Assembly: GCA_039819115.1 (NCBI GenBank)
Contig: JBCBST010000093.1
Coordinates: 1-13,389, forward strand
From: JBCBST01 sp039819115
GTDB lineage: Bacteria; Bacteroidota; Rhodothermia; Balneolales; Balneolaceae
Direction of reading: 5' to 3'
Length of the DNA: 13,389 nt
This document shows positions 12,963 through 13,389 of the stretch, piece after piece. The notes under the pieces are model-generated. The model saw only the letters and a list, made by a program, of their open reading frames with translations, made no database searches and had not been told where the DNA came from. Both the position numbers and the translations under genes were made by a program. Each line of letters starts with the position of its first letter. Position 1 is the first letter of the stretch.

Positions 12963-13389
12963 ATGAACGCATACATCATAGACGGAATCCGAACACCTAT
13001 CGGGAAATTAAAAGGAGCGCTGTCTCCCATTCGTACCGATGATCTCGCGGCTTTACCTATTGCCGAGTTATTACAACGAAATCCGGAAGTTAATCCTGAG
13101 CATATTGAGGACGTGATTTTAGGATGTGCCAACCAGGCAGGAGAAGATAACCGAAATGTGGCCCGCATGGCTTCTTTGCTGGCAGGTCTGCCCGTTTCTG
13201 TTCCCGGCGAAACCGTAAATCGCCTGTGTGCGTCGGGTATGAGCGCCACCATTAAAGCGTTCCATGCCATTAAAGCCGGAGAGGGCGATGTATTTGTTAC
13301 CGGCGGAGTAGAGCATATGACCAGGGGACCCATCGTGTTAGGTAAGGGAGCTTCGCCCTATTCGGGAACCACAGAGATGTATGATTCCA
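12963..13389 (+). CDS. paaJ: Thiolase, 3-oxoadipyl-CoA type (5' part, runs off the window)
   Basis: The first 142 codons of an acetyl-CoA acyltransferase that would cleave 3-oxoadipyl-CoA and 3-oxo-5,6-didehydrosuberyl-CoA at two points of the phenylacetate pathway. The start MNAYIIDGIRTPIGKLKGAL, the RTDDLAALPIAELL stretch, VILGCANQAGEDNRNVARMA and VNRLCASGM with nucleophile Cys89 are the hallmarks of the PaaJ/PcaF thiolases. TGGVEHMTRGP follows as usual. The C-terminal half with the CxG and GHP motifs lies outside the window. It begins 11 bp after the phosphatase-like gene, in the same unit as paaH. The NRNVARMA signature favours the beta-ketoadipate type over FadA. Confidence 0.92.
   Translation, partial: MNAYIIDGIRTPIGKLKGALSPIRTDDLAALPIAELLQRNPEVNPEHIEDVILGCANQAGEDNRNVARMASLLAGLPVSVPGETVNRLCASGMSATIKAFHAIKAGEGDVFVTGGVEHMTRGPIVLGKGASPYSGTTEMYDS

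Overview
The window looks like part of a chromosome from the Bacteroidota/Balneolota (FCB) branch. The pointers are a TonB-dependent outer-membrane receptor with a cleavable signal peptide, several -7 boxes resembling the FCB-type TAnnTTTG, weak or absent Shine-Dalgarno sequences, a secreted DUF4174 protein, and a phenylacetate operon whose proteins resemble but are not close to the proteobacterial ones. The exact genus is not readable from the sequence alone.

Layout. Bases 1-352 hold two pieces of one SIMPL (DUF541/YggE-like) gene in opposite orientations, so the gene is broken by an inversion or by an assembly fold-back. murI (360-1181, minus) and a TonB-dependent receptor (1280-3352, plus) diverge from a 98-bp spacer carrying a perfect 9-bp dyad. 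A HigB/HigA toxin-antitoxin pair (3555-4151) follows. It lies between two near-identical 62-bp direct repeats, each a copy of the 3' end of the next gene, an ECF42-type sigma factor with a C-terminal TPR-like region (4155-5432, minus). That sigma gene is coupled by a GTGA overlap to a DGPF/YCII-like protein gene (5429-5779, minus). Stand-alone genes follow: a PaiB-like FMN-binding protein, hisE, and a secreted DUF4174 protein.

From 7584 onward the window is a phenylacetate (PAA) catabolic locus in two tightly packed units. Unit 1 is paaA-paaB-paaC-paaD, then a small exported unknown protein, then paaG. Unit 2 is paaH, a small COG4551-type tyrosine-phosphatase-like gene, and paaJ, which runs off the right edge. 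PaaA/B/C form the epoxidase that converts phenylacetyl-CoA to its ring 1,2-epoxide, and PaaD matures its metal centre. PaaG isomerises the epoxide to the oxepin, and PaaH and PaaJ carry out the later beta-oxidation-like steps. The reductase PaaE, the ring-opening enzyme PaaZ, the ligase PaaK and any regulator are not in the window.

The points most worth a second look are the toxin-antitoxin cassette bounded by duplicated sigma-gene ends whose three differences are all synonymous, the inverted SIMPL gene, and the two unexpected small genes translationally tied into the PAA units.
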